NCBI GenBank assembly: GCA_025933895.1
Contig: JAICZB010000004.1
Coordinates: forward strand, 1 to 31,789
Reading direction: 5' to 3'
From: Thermoleophilia bacterium
GTDB lineage: Bacteria; Actinomycetota; Thermoleophilia; Gaiellales; Gaiellaceae
DNA: 31,789 bases
Positions 14,263 through 21,453 of the stretch are shown piece by piece. How positions within the stretch are numbered: the first letter of the stretch is position 1; each line of letters starts with the position of its first letter. The notes beneath the pieces are model-generated. The model did no database searches. It had not been told where the DNA came from and saw only the letters and a list, made by a program, of their open reading frames with translations. A program made the position numbers and the translations under genes.

Positions 14263-14268
14263 AGGATA
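14263..14268 (-). promoter_or_regulatory. -10-like TATCCT, probable leaderless promoter of the phosphatidyltransferase gene
   Basis: TATCCT on the minus strand ends 6 nt before the ATG at 14256. On the plus strand the same bases form AAAGGA, which serves as Shine-Dalgarno for the divergent GTG at 14274, so one short segment appears to work for both genes. Confidence 0.45.
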
Positions 14269-14273
14269 CGGGC

Positions 14274-15278
14274 GTGCGAGAGCTGCCTCGGATCCCCGGC
14301 TTCGTCAACGCACACTGCCATGCATTCCAGCGGGCGCTGCGCGGACGGATCGAAGGCGGCGACTTCTGGGCCTGGCGCGACACGATGCTCGAGCTGGCCG
14401 CGAGTCAGACGCCGGAGCGCGTACGGACGAGCTATGCGGACGTCTACCGGGAGCTGCATGCGGCCGGCTACACGGCGGTGGGGGAGTTTCACTACCTCGG
14501 GCTCGAGGAAGGGCGGGCGGCCTCGGCGGCCGCCGCGGAGGCCGGCGTCGAGCTCGTCCTCCTTCACGTCGCCTACGCGCGCGGCGGGATCGAGCGCTTC
14601 CGCCAGGAGTCGGTGGCCGAGTACCTGCGCGAGCTCGAGGAGCTGCGGGCCGGCGGGATCCGCGTCGGCGTCGCTCCCCACTCCGTTCGGGCGTGCCCGC
14701 CCGACTGGCTCGCGGAGCTCGGCCGTTACGCGGCACAGGAGGAGCTGCCGTTGCACGTCCACGCCGACGAGCAGCCGCGCGAGATCGACGAGTGCCTGGC
14801 CGAGCACGGCGTGCGGCCGATCGAGCTCCTCGACGCATGCGGCTGCCTCGGCCCGCGCACGACCGTCGTCCATGCGACGCACGCTGACGGGAACGAACTC
14901 GACCTGCTCGCGGCGGCGGACGCCCGCGTATGCGCCTGCCCGACGACGGAGGCGAACCTCGGGGACGGCTTCCTGCCGGTCGAGCGGCTCCTCCACCGCG
15001 GTATCGACCTGTGTATCGGCTCGGACTCGAACGTGCGGATCGACCCGCTCGAGGAATTGCGCGAGCTCGACGGCATCGCGCGGCGGCAGTCCGGACGTAG
15101 GGATGTCTTCCCCGTGGACGACCTGCTCGAGATCGGGACTGTCGGCGGCGCAAGAGCGCTCGGGCTCGAGTCGTGGCCGAACGTGGGCATCGATACCGGC
15201 CATCCCCAGCTCGCAGACGTCGAGGACTGGCGAAGCGCTCTCGTGGCCGGCTGCTCCGCCGACGTCCTCCGCGGCTAG
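14274..15278 (+). CDS. hutF: Formimidoylglutamate deiminase-like amidohydrolase (HutF-like)
   Basis: The protein has 334 residues of the metal-dependent amidohydrolase superfamily. It shows metal ligands His14 and His16 (NAHCHAF), His163 (HVHADEQ), His200 or His203 (VHATH) and Asp251 (GSDSN). The combination HAFQRALRG and FWAWRDTML is characteristic of HutF, which deiminates N-formimino-L-glutamate in histidine breakdown. Known HutF proteins are about 450 residues; this one starts right at the metal site and lacks the N-terminal beta-sandwich part, and its C-terminus is short. No other hut gene is nearby, so the substrate may differ. The GTG start has AAAGGA 7 nt upstream. Confidence 0.75.
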   Translation: MRELPRIPGFVNAHCHAFQRALRGRIEGGDFWAWRDTMLELAASQTPERVRTSYADVYRELHAAGYTAVGEFHYLGLEEGRAASAAAAEAGVELVLLHVAYARGGIERFRQESVAEYLRELEELRAGGIRVGVAPHSVRACPPDWLAELGRYAAQEELPLHVHADEQPREIDECLAEHGVRPIELLDACGCLGPRTTVVHATHADGNELDLLAAADARVCACPTTEANLGDGFLPVERLLHRGIDLCIGSDSNVRIDPLEELRELDGIARRQSGRRDVFPVDDLLEIGTVGGARALGLESWPNVGIDTGHPQLADVEDWRSALVAGCSADVLRG

Positions 15279-15428
15279 GTGCGACGACCGCGGCGGTTTG
15301 CCGCGCACGAACGCACGCCCCGCGCTACCTTCCCGCTGCGGGTTGCGTCAGCGGACGCCGAGGTCCCTTTCCACCTGTGTCCTCCCGTCAACGTGCCGGC
15401 GCAACCCGCTTCGGGCCGAAGAAGGCGA

Positions 15429-15455
15429 ACGGCCCGCGAAGGGGTAGCGGGCCGT
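15429..15455. terminator. Perfect 9-bp hairpin in the 324-bp gap after hutF
   Basis: ACGGCCCGC (15429-15437) and GCGGGCCGT (15447-15455) pair around a 9-base loop, 150 nt after the hutF stop. The gap 15279-15602 holds no convincing gene. It also has a 10-bp inverted repeat GCGGGTTGCG/CGCAACCCGC (15338-15347 with 15400-15409) and a small TGCCGC/GCGGCA hairpin near 15490. No T run is present, so terminator function is inferred. Confidence 0.45.
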
Positions 15456-15590
15456 CCGCGCAGGGAAGCCGGATACTTGGTGCCACGTTGCCGCTTGCGG
15501 CAGCGGCCGCAGTACCGGCTCCCGCGGGGCGTAGTTCGCCGTTCTCCGAAGAACCCCTCGGAACGATGCGAATGTCCGCTTCGCCCGCCG

Positions 15591-15596
15591 TAAGCT
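15591..15596 (+). promoter_or_regulatory. -10-like TAAGCT, probable leaderless promoter of the S24/S26-like gene
   Basis: TAAGCT ends 6 nt before the ATG at 15603 and there is no Shine-Dalgarno sequence. A matching -35 is not evident. Confidence 0.45.
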
Positions 15597-15602
15597 CCAC
15601 GG

Positions 15603-15905
15603 ATGTTCCCGGTGGCGTTGTGGAAGGTGAAGCTCGGGTTGGCCGGGCGCTTCCGGGCATTCGGCGGCTCGATGGAGCCGGTCATCCCGAGCGGAAGCCG
15701 CGTCACGATCGAGCCGGTCGACGTCGAGCGGATCGAGCTCGGCGACATCGTGGCGGTGAAGGTCTGCGACGAGACGATGCTGCATCTCGTGAAGGCGATA
15801 GACCGCGACGAACGGAGAATCGAGGTCTCCGGCACGAGTGGCCCCGCGAACGGGTGGACGAGCTTCGATTCGGTGTACGCGATCTGCACCCGGATCGAGG
15901 GCTGA
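15603..15905 (+). CDS. Mini S24/S26-family peptidase-like protein
   Basis: The 100-residue protein is little more than the catalytic core of the LexA/signal-peptidase fold. Ser23 lies in GGSMEP, followed by IPSGSRVTIEPVD and LGDIVAV. Lys64 in HLVKAIDR sits where the general-base Lys of S24/S26 enzymes is found, and the late GTSGPANGWTSFDSV resembles the S26 D/N-S-x-D-S region. There is no DNA-binding domain and no clear membrane anchor (residues 1-20 are only mildly hydrophobic and basic), unlike LexA or typical signal peptidases. It could process a small cytoplasmic or peripheral substrate. Neither neighbour suggests one. Confidence 0.75.
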   Translation: MFPVALWKVKLGLAGRFRAFGGSMEPVIPSGSRVTIEPVDVERIELGDIVAVKVCDETMLHLVKAIDRDERRIEVSGTSGPANGWTSFDSVYAICTRIEG

Positions 15906-15917
15906 GGGAGCCGGCGT

Positions 15918-16145
15918 TCAACCGAGTGGCTTGTCCCCGCGGACCGCATGTACGGCTGCGGTCTCGAACTGGTCGAACGCGACCTTGGTTCCGGCGCCGC
16001 TGGACCAGGCGAGAGCTGGACGGAGCTTCCCCGCAGCAGCGATGGCCCCGCGTTGCCGCGCACGCTCCAGGAGCGTCTCGTAGAGCGTCCGCGCCTCGGC
16101 GTCCGAAAGCTCGAGCAGCTCGCCGTCGCTCAGTTCTATCCGCAT
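15918..16145 (-). CDS. Small conserved-looking protein, 75 residues
   Basis: The product starts MRIELSDGELLELSDAEARTLYETLLERARQRG. Short beta strands are followed by an amphipathic helix and a C-terminal segment ending AVHAVRGDKPLG. The frame extends further upstream, but that part is Arg/Gly-rich and unlikely to be coding. CATCCT, close to a -10 hexamer, lies 7 nt before the ATG at 16145. I do not recognise a named family. It converges on the S24/S26-like gene with a 12-nt gap. Confidence 0.55.
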   Translation of the reverse strand: MRIELSDGELLELSDAEARTLYETLLERARQRGAIAAAGKLRPALAWSSGAGTKVAFDQFETAAVHAVRGDKPLG

Positions 16146-16355
16146 ACGCCGCAGGATGACGTGCCCCGACGGGCACGGATTAGTCGCGAAGGGCCGTAAC
16201 CGCCCGCCGCTGCCGCCCGTTCTGTCCCCGATGCGCTGGACATCGCCCACCCGCCGCGCACAGGTCGAACGAATTCTCGCCCTGATTGCGCAATACAGCC
16301 CCCGCAGCGGACTGACGCGGACACGGCTCGGCTACTGACCCTGGACTCTCACTGA

Positions 16356-16430
16356 TCGGGGCGCCGGGATTTGAACCCGGGACCTTTGGTCCCCCAGACC
16401 AACGCGCTAACCAGGCTGCGCCACGCCCCG
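16356..16430 (-). tRNA. tRNA-Pro (anticodon GGG)
   Basis: On the minus strand a CGGGGCG/CGCCCCG acceptor stem with discriminator A frames a full cloverleaf. The D arm reads GTGGCGCAGCCTGGTTAGCGC. The anticodon stem TTGGT/ACCAA carries loop CTGGGGG, giving anticodon GGG. The T arm contains GGGTTCAAATC. CCA is not encoded (TCA follows). A TACGGT hexamer upstream (16442-16447, minus strand) is a plausible -10. The 210 bp between this gene and the 75-residue gene hold nothing else that I can support. Confidence 0.95.
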
Positions 16431-16488
16431 CGGGGACATCAACCGTAGCTCACGGGACCTCCGGGCACGGCTTGCCCGTATCGGAGGC

Positions 16489-17448
16489 ATGCGCCGACTC
16501 CTCGTTCTGCTCACCGGACTTCTCCTCGTTCCCTCCGCGTCCGCCGGAGCCTCGGCGAGCCGGCCGGTCGCCCTCGTGTGCGCGGAGGCGTCGAACGAGG
16601 TTTTCGCGGTCTCGCTCGGGCGGTACGGCGGGCATGTCCTGAAGCGCGTCCACGTCGACGACCCGCTCATGGTCGCGGCGCGGCTGCACGGTCCCGCCGT
16701 CGTCGTCGACCCGCACGGGACGGTGACGCTGCTCGGCTGGCATTCCCTCAGACCGATCAAGGTCTTCCACGGCTTCGCCCGGCCGGAGGTGGCCGCGATC
16801 GCGCCCGGCGAGCGGTACGCGTACATCTCAGACGCGGGGAGCGGCCGGCTCGTGGTCATCGACCTGAAGCGCCGGTCGATCGTGGGCCATGTCTCCGTCG
16901 GGTTGCAGGCGCACCACCTCGACTTCAGCCCGGATGGAAGACGGCTCTGGGTCGCTCTCGGCGAGACCGCGTCGACGATCGTCCGCCTCGATACCGCCGA
17001 TCTCCGGCGCCCGCGCGTGGTGGGTCGGATCCACCCCCGCGTGACGGCCCACGGCATCGAGTTCTCGCCGGACGGGGGAACCGTGTGGGTGAGCTCTTCC
17101 GCAGCGCCGTTCGTGACGGTGTTCGACGCCGCGACCGGCAGGCCGCTGCGTGAGATCGCCGCCGGCAAAGGCCCGCAGGAGATCGCCTTCTCCGGCAAGC
17201 GCGCGATCGTCACGAGCGGCTACGGCTCCTCTCTCGAGGCCGTCTCGTGGCGAACGTACGGCCGGCACGGCTCGGTGTCGATGCCCTACGGATCCTTCAA
17301 CCTCTCGACGCTCGGCGGCAACGTCGTGACGAGCTCTGTTCTGACCGGCTATGTCACGGAGCTCGAGGCGGGGACGCTGAAGCGGCTGTGGACGAGGAAG
17401 ATCGCGCCGGTGACGCGGTACGTCGCAATTTCGGCCTGGCCGCGCTAG
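16489..17448 (+). CDS. Secreted beta-propeller (YVTN/WD40-like) protein
   Basis: The 319-residue protein starts with a clear signal peptide (MRRLLVLLTGLLLVPSASA, cleavage near residue 19-24). Repeated four-strand blade units follow, with motifs such as YAYISDAGSGRLVVIDLKRR, LDFSPDGRRLWVALGE, IEFSPDGGTVWVSSS and VTVFDAATGRPLREI. These resemble the YVTN beta-propeller repeats found in extracytoplasmic binding proteins. No catalytic motif is seen. GGAGG is present but only one base before the ATG. Its TAG stop shares CTAG with the stop of the anti-sigma-like gene on the other strand, whose outer domain is also propeller-like. Confidence 0.8.
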   Translation: MRRLLVLLTGLLLVPSASAGASASRPVALVCAEASNEVFAVSLGRYGGHVLKRVHVDDPLMVAARLHGPAVVVDPHGTVTLLGWHSLRPIKVFHGFARPEVAAIAPGERYAYISDAGSGRLVVIDLKRRSIVGHVSVGLQAHHLDFSPDGRRLWVALGETASTIVRLDTADLRRPRVVGRIHPRVTAHGIEFSPDGGTVWVSSSAAPFVTVFDAATGRPLREIAAGKGPQEIAFSGKRAIVTSGYGSSLEAVSWRTYGRHGSVSMPYGSFNLSTLGGNVVTSSVLTGYVTELEAGTLKRLWTRKIAPVTRYVAISAWPR

Positions 17449-18560
17449 CCCACCAAGAGGTCGGTCACATGGGCTCCGCGCGGCAGTCGTGCGACCTGGC
17501 GCAGGTTGTGGAGAGGCAATGAGTCGCCGACGAGGAGCACGACGTTCGTTCCGCGGGCTACAGCGACTGCGACTCGCGGCCCACGGGCGTCGAACGCGAC
17601 AATCGTGCCGCCGAAGTCGGAGCTCCCGAATCCTCCGCCGCAGGACAAGCTGTCGAGCGCCGTGCGCCGGCCGCCGTGCGCCACCAGCAGCGAGGAGCCG
17701 AGCCAGCCGATCCAGCCCACAGAGCGCTTGGGGAAAGCGGGAAGCCGGCAGACACGCTTCGTGGCGATCCCAGAGCGCCCGGCGATCGCGAGCCCACCGC
17801 CGCTCGGTGCGAAGGCGAGCTGCGTCACGGCGCCCATGCCTGCGGACCTCGCGACGACACTCCGAGAAACATGGGCGAGGTCGTAGACGATTGCCTTCCC
17901 GCCCCCGCCCACGTAGGCGAGGGCGAGAGAGTCGGCCCGCCACGACGGCCTCACCGGTCGGACCGAGCTGTCGATCGTCGTGTCGTGGACGCCGTTCCCA
18001 TAGATGACGTGCAACGCGAAGCGATGCCCTGCCTGGACGACGTACGCGATCCGGAAGCCGTCCGGCGCCCACGCGATTGCCACGACCTTCCCGCCGGTGG
18101 GATGCGACCAGGCGCGGCGCCCATCGGGCGCCATCGCCACGAGCGAGTTTCCGATGCCCGCTGCGACGTAGAGGACACGTGGCGAGAGCGCTGCCGCCGT
18201 TGCACGCACCTGTAGACGACCTCCGCCACGTGTGGCGACGGATAGCCGGCCGTTGACGATCGCAGCGACGCCGTTGGCGCCCTGGGGCAGCGTGAGCAGG
18301 GCTGCCGGGTGAGTCCGCTTCGGCTTGGATCCTAGGCTGACGTGCAGCGCGCCGGCAGCGGCGAGCGAGCCGGCCGCGATCACGAGCAGGACGACTGCGG
18401 TCGCGAAGGCGAGAACGGCGGTGCGCAACCCGCGGCGAGAGACCGTGATCGGGTGCACCGCTCGCAGCGCCCGATGCAAGGCCTCCTCCCCCGCTCCGGG
18501 CTCCGGATCCGGCGCCTCGGCGAACATCGCCTCCAGGCGCCGCTCCAGGTCACTCGACAT
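17445..18560 (-). CDS. Membrane anti-sigma-like protein with an extracytoplasmic propeller-like domain
   Basis: The protein has 371 residues. The cytoplasmic N-terminus (about 1-45) begins with an amphipathic SSDLERRLEAMFAEAPDPE segment. One transmembrane helix follows (about 46-70), then about 300 outer residues with repeated blade-like stretches such as VAIAWAPDGFRIAYV and LAFAPSGGGLAIAG, similar to TolB/WD40 propellers. The start codon lies 11 nt inside the preceding ECF sigma gene, so the two are coupled. No zinc HxxxCxxC motif is visible, so binding to sigma would depend on the short N-terminus. Anti-sigma function is inferred from topology and gene order. Two outer Cys (VCRLP, LSCGG) could form a disulfide. 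Confidence 0.7.
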   Translation of the reverse strand: MSSDLERRLEAMFAEAPDPEPGAGEEALHRALRAVHPITVSRRGLRTAVLAFATAVVLLVIAAGSLAAAGALHVSLGSKPKRTHPAALLTLPQGANGVAAIVNGRLSVATRGGGRLQVRATAAALSPRVLYVAAGIGNSLVAMAPDGRRAWSHPTGGKVVAIAWAPDGFRIAYVVQAGHRFALHVIYGNGVHDTTIDSSVRPVRPSWRADSLALAYVGGGGKAIVYDLAHVSRSVVARSAGMGAVTQLAFAPSGGGLAIAGRSGIATKRVCRLPAFPKRSVGWIGWLGSSLLVAHGGRRTALDSLSCGGGFGSSDFGGTIVAFDARGPRVAVAVARGTNVVLLVGDSLPLHNLRQVARLPRGAHVTDLLVG

Positions 18561-19113
18561 GCTCGACCTCCGACGATTCGCGCAGCTGCTGGAGCGCGCG
18601 CGCGAGCCGCGAGTTGACGGTTCCGGTCGGAAGATCGAGTGCCTCCGCGATCTGCTTCGGCGTCATGCCGACTCCGTAGCGCAGGACGACCACGACGCGC
18701 CGCTCGAGTGACAGACCGGCCACCGCGGTGAGGAGGCTGCGATCCCCCGTCGTGTGGGCGGGAGCGAGATCCGGGGTGTCGGGCAGCTCCTCGTCGGAGA
18801 GGCGGCGTTCGGCGCGCAGGAGGTCGAGCGCCCGGTTGGCGACGATCCGGTGCAGCCACGGCCCGAACGGACGGCGCTCGTCGAAGCGCCCGAGCGCGGC
18901 GAACGCGCGCTCGAAGCCGTCGGCGGCGACGTCGTCGGCCAGCGAGCGCCGTCCCGTGATCGCATACGCCGCACGCCACGCGTCGCGCCAGTAGCGCCTG
19001 AAGAGGGCGGACGCAGCATCTCGGTCGCCGCGACGCGCGCTCCGTACGAGGTCTCGGTCACTGGGTTCACGCACTCCTCCGCAGTCTTGTACGAACGAGA
19101 CGACCTTGCGCAT
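18550..19113 (-). CDS. ECF-family RNA polymerase sigma factor
   Basis: The 187-residue protein has sigma region 2 (LVRSARRGDRDAASALFRRYW ... ADDVAADGFERAFAALGRFDERRPFGPWLHRIVANRALD). Region 4 reads LSLERRVVVVLRYGVGMTPKQIAEALDLPTGTVNSRLARAL. Regions 1 and 3 are absent, as expected for ECF factors. The ATG at 19113 is the likely start; an internal GTG has GGAGGA immediately against it, too close to serve. Only 23 bp separate this start from the divergent phhB start. It overlaps the membrane anti-sigma gene by 11 nt. Confidence 0.9.
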   Translation of the reverse strand: MRKVVSFVQDCGGVREPSDRDLVRSARRGDRDAASALFRRYWRDAWRAAYAITGRRSLADDVAADGFERAFAALGRFDERRPFGPWLHRIVANRALDLLRAERRLSDEELPDTPDLAPAHTTGDRSLLTAVAGLSLERRVVVVLRYGVGMTPKQIAEALDLPTGTVNSRLARALQQLRESSEVEHVE

Positions 19114-19136
19114 CCCGCGCCCGTAATACTCCCCGG
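19114..19136. promoter_or_regulatory. 23-bp divergent promoter gap between an ECF sigma gene and phhB
   Basis: GTAATACT (19123-19130) gives (T)AATACT ending 6 nt before the phhB ATG on the plus strand. On the minus strand it gives TATTAC, 9 nt before the ECF sigma ATG. The same bases could serve both directions, with little or no leader on either transcript. There is no room for a -35 outside the opposite gene's coding region. Confidence 0.4.
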
Positions 19137-19376
19137 ATGACGGATTGGGATGAGCAGGCAGGCGCGCTCGTGCGGGAGTTCGAGCTCCCGACGTTTCCCG
19201 CGGCGATCGAGTTCGTCGACCGTCTCGCGGAGCTCGCGGAGAGCGAGGATCACCATCCGGACATCGACATCCGGTACCGCCGCGTCACCGTTCGCTGGAG
19301 CACGCATTCGGCCGGCGGGATCACCGACAAGGATCGCGAGATGGCGGAGCGGACGTCCGCCCTCGCCGCCGCGTAG
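19137..19376 (+). CDS. phhB: Pterin-4a-carbinolamine dehydratase
   Basis: The 79-residue protein is somewhat shorter than the usual 95-110. It has the active-site signature EDHHPDIDIRYRRVTVRWSTHSAGGITDKD, with the tandem His and the late His of the PCD/DCoH family. The N-terminal helix FPAAIEFVDRLAELAE is also typical. The enzyme dehydrates 4a-hydroxytetrahydropterin to regenerate the cofactor. Stand-alone copies with no pterin-dependent hydroxylase nearby are common and may have other roles. It lies upstream of an ECF sigma operon that includes folE. Confidence 0.9.
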   Translation: MTDWDEQAGALVREFELPTFPAAIEFVDRLAELAESEDHHPDIDIRYRRVTVRWSTHSAGGITDKDREMAERTSALAAA

Positions 19377-19406
19377 CGCGCGCTCACGACGGTAGAAGGT
19401 AAGACC

Positions 19407-20057
19407 GTGCCCGCACCGGACACTAATCCTGATGTGAGCGCGCTCGCAGCAGCCCCGGGGCTCGAAGAGTGGCACCTCGACCTGCGCACCGAAGGCGGGC
19501 CCCGGGAGGAAGCCGTGGCCCGGCTCCAGGGGCTTCTCCTCCGCGCCGCCCGCTTCGAGGTCTTCCGTCGTGCCGGCTCTCTGCCCCAGCTCTCTGCGGT
19601 CGAGCTGGACGAGCTCGCGCAGGACGCGGCCGACGACGCCACCGTCTCGGTTCTCCGCCGGCTGGACGACTTCCGCGGCGAGAGCAGCTTTCGCACCTGG
19701 GCGTACAAGTTCGCGCTTCTGGAGGCGTCGGTGAAGGTGCGCCGGCGCGCCTGGCGGGATCGCGAGGTGACGCTCGAGCCCGAGCAGTGGGAGAGTCTCG
19801 CCCACGCCGGGCCCGGCCCGGACGACGACGCCGAGAACGCGGCGCTGCTCGAGGCCGTGCGCGAAGGGATCCGCACCGCGCTCACTCCGCGGCAGAGGCA
19901 GGTCCTCGTCGCGTCGGTGCTCGAGGGCGTGCCCATCGACGTGCTCGCCGAGCGCCTCGACTCGAACCGCAACGCGCTGTACAAGCTTCTCCACGACGCA
20001 CGCCGGCGGCTGCGCGCCCACGTCGCCGAGGCGGGATTCCCGGAGGGAAACGTATGA
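19407..20057 (+). CDS. ECF-like RNA polymerase sigma factor
   Basis: The 216-residue protein has a divergent region 2 (LDELAQDAADDATVSVLRRLDDFRGESSFRTWAYKFALLEASVKVRRR). A clear region 4 follows (LTPRQRQVLVASVLEGVPIDVLAERLDSNRNALYKLLHDARRRLRAH). The N-terminal approximately 45 residues form an extension. The GTG at 19407 is preceded by GAAGG at 7-nt spacing. The stop overlaps the start of the zinc anti-sigma gene as ATGA, a normal sigma/anti-sigma arrangement. It may control the oxidoreductase-folE-reductase genes that follow. Confidence 0.88.
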   Translation: MPAPDTNPDVSALAAAPGLEEWHLDLRTEGGPREEAVARLQGLLLRAARFEVFRRAGSLPQLSAVELDELAQDAADDATVSVLRRLDDFRGESSFRTWAYKFALLEASVKVRRRAWRDREVTLEPEQWESLAHAGPGPDDDAENAALLEAVREGIRTALTPRQRQVLVASVLEGVPIDVLAERLDSNRNALYKLLHDARRRLRAHVAEAGFPEGNV

Positions 20058-20287
20058 CCGGACGCGATCTCGATCCAACCCTGAAGCGCCTGCTCGGCAG
20101 CGACGAGCCCGAGGTCAGCTGCGACGAGTGCTTCGCGCAGCTCGACCGTTACGTGGAGCTCGAGCTCGCCGGTGCCCCCGCCGACGTGCTCGTCCCGGGC
20201 CTGCGCGCCCACCTCGTCGGCTGTCCCGCGTGCGCCGAGGAGCACGAAAGTTTGCGGGCGCTGCTCGAGCTCGACTCTGTCTCCTAA
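20054..20287 (+). CDS. Zinc-dependent anti-sigma factor (zf-HC2 type)
   Basis: The soluble 77-residue protein has a SCDECFAQLDRYVE segment and the zinc motif H-x3-C-x2-C in HLVGCPAC, followed by the usual EEHESLRALLEL helix. In this family a thiol/zinc centre can respond to redox stress and release the sigma factor. There is no transmembrane helix, so sensing would be in the cytoplasm. GGAGGG precedes the ATG, which overlaps the sigma stop (ATGA). The next gene, an FAD oxidoreductase, starts 26 nt downstream, in keeping with a redox theme. Confidence 0.88.
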   Translation: MTGRDLDPTLKRLLGSDEPEVSCDECFAQLDRYVELELAGAPADVLVPGLRAHLVGCPACAEEHESLRALLELDSVS

Positions 20288-20313
20288 GTGCGTGTCTGCT
20301 GAAAGAAGGCGAA

Positions 20314-21453
20314 ATGAACACCACCAAGTATCTGATCATCGGCGCCGGTATGACCGGCGACATGGCGGCGAAGGGCATCCGCGAGCACGACTCGGACGGC
20401 TCGATCACGATGATCGGCGCCGACCCGCACCCGCCGTACAAGCGTCCGCTGCTCACGAAGGGCCTGTGGCAGGGAGCGCCGGAGGAGAAGCTGTGGCGCG
20501 AGCCGGCCGAGGGTCTCGAGCTCGTCACCGGCCGCCGCATCGTGTCGCTCGACCTCGCGGGGCATACGGCGGCGGACGACGCCGGCGAGGAGTACGGCTG
20601 GGAGAAGCTCCTGCTCGCCACCGGGGCGCGGCCGCGCGAGGTTCCCGGCGCGGACGGCGTCGTCTGGTTCCGCACCCTCGACGACTACCACCACGTGCGC
20701 GAGATCGCCGGTGAGGGAGCGCACGTCGTCGTGATCGGCGGAGGCTTCATCGGCTCGGAGCTGGCGGCCAGCCTCGTAGGCAACGGAGCCCGCGTCACGA
20801 TGCTCTTCCCCGAGCCTGGGATCGGGCACCGCCTCTTCCCCGCCGGGCTCTCCGCGTCCGTCACCGACTACTACCGCGAGAAGGGCGTCGACGTGCGCGC
20901 CGGCGAGATGGTCTCCGCCGCCTCGGGCAATCGGGTCGAGACCCAGTCCGGCCTCGAGCTCGAGGCCGACGCGGTCGTCGCCGGACTCGGCGTGATCGCG
21001 GACACGGAGCTTGCCGAGGCAGCGGGGCTCGAAGTGAACGACGGGATCGTCGTCGACGAGTACGGGCGTGTGCCCGGCCACGACGACGTCTTCGCCGCCG
21101 GTGACGTCGCCCGGTTCCCGGTCACGGCGCTCGGCATCGCACTGCGGATCGAGCACGAGGATCACGCGAACAGCCACGGCCACGCCGTCGGAGCGAACAT
21201 GGCCGGCGCCGAGGCGCCGTACGAGCACCTCCCGTTCTTCTACTCGGACCTGTTCGATCTCGGCTACGAGGCGGTCGGGCTCGTCGACTCGCGCCTCGAG
21301 GCGGTCGAGGACTGGCAGGAGCCGTATCGCAAGGGCGTCGTCACCTTCGTCGAGGACGGCAGGCCGCGCGGCGTGCTGCTCTGGAACGTCTGGGACAAGC
21401 TCGACGAGGCACGCGATCTGATCCGCGCCGGCGAGGGTGCTCTTGCGGTCTAG
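20314..21453 (+). CDS. FAD-dependent pyridine-nucleotide oxidoreductase, ferredoxin/rubredoxin reductase type
   Basis: The 379-residue protein has the N-terminal FAD fold (YLIIGAGMTGDMAAKGI). It contains PPYKRPLLTKGLW, where the Lys-Arg-Pro stretch is typical of ferredoxin reductases and AIF-like enzymes. ATGARPR follows, then the NAD(P) fold VVVIGGGFIGSELAASL and the second FAD contact VFAAGDVA. A C-terminal reductase domain completes it (about 300-379). There is no CxxC redox pair, which argues against thioredoxin-reductase or disulfide chemistry. The electron acceptor is unknown. AAAGAAGG precedes the ATG. The stop overlaps the next gene. Confidence 0.88.
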   Translation: MNTTKYLIIGAGMTGDMAAKGIREHDSDGSITMIGADPHPPYKRPLLTKGLWQGAPEEKLWREPAEGLELVTGRRIVSLDLAGHTAADDAGEEYGWEKLLLATGARPREVPGADGVVWFRTLDDYHHVREIAGEGAHVVVIGGGFIGSELAASLVGNGARVTMLFPEPGIGHRLFPAGLSASVTDYYREKGVDVRAGEMVSAASGNRVETQSGLELEADAVVAGLGVIADTELAEAAGLEVNDGIVVDEYGRVPGHDDVFAAGDVARFPVTALGIALRIEHEDHANSHGHAVGANMAGAEAPYEHLPFFYSDLFDLGYEAVGLVDSRLEAVEDWQEPYRKGVVTFVEDGRPRGVLLWNVWDKLDEARDLIRAGEGALAV

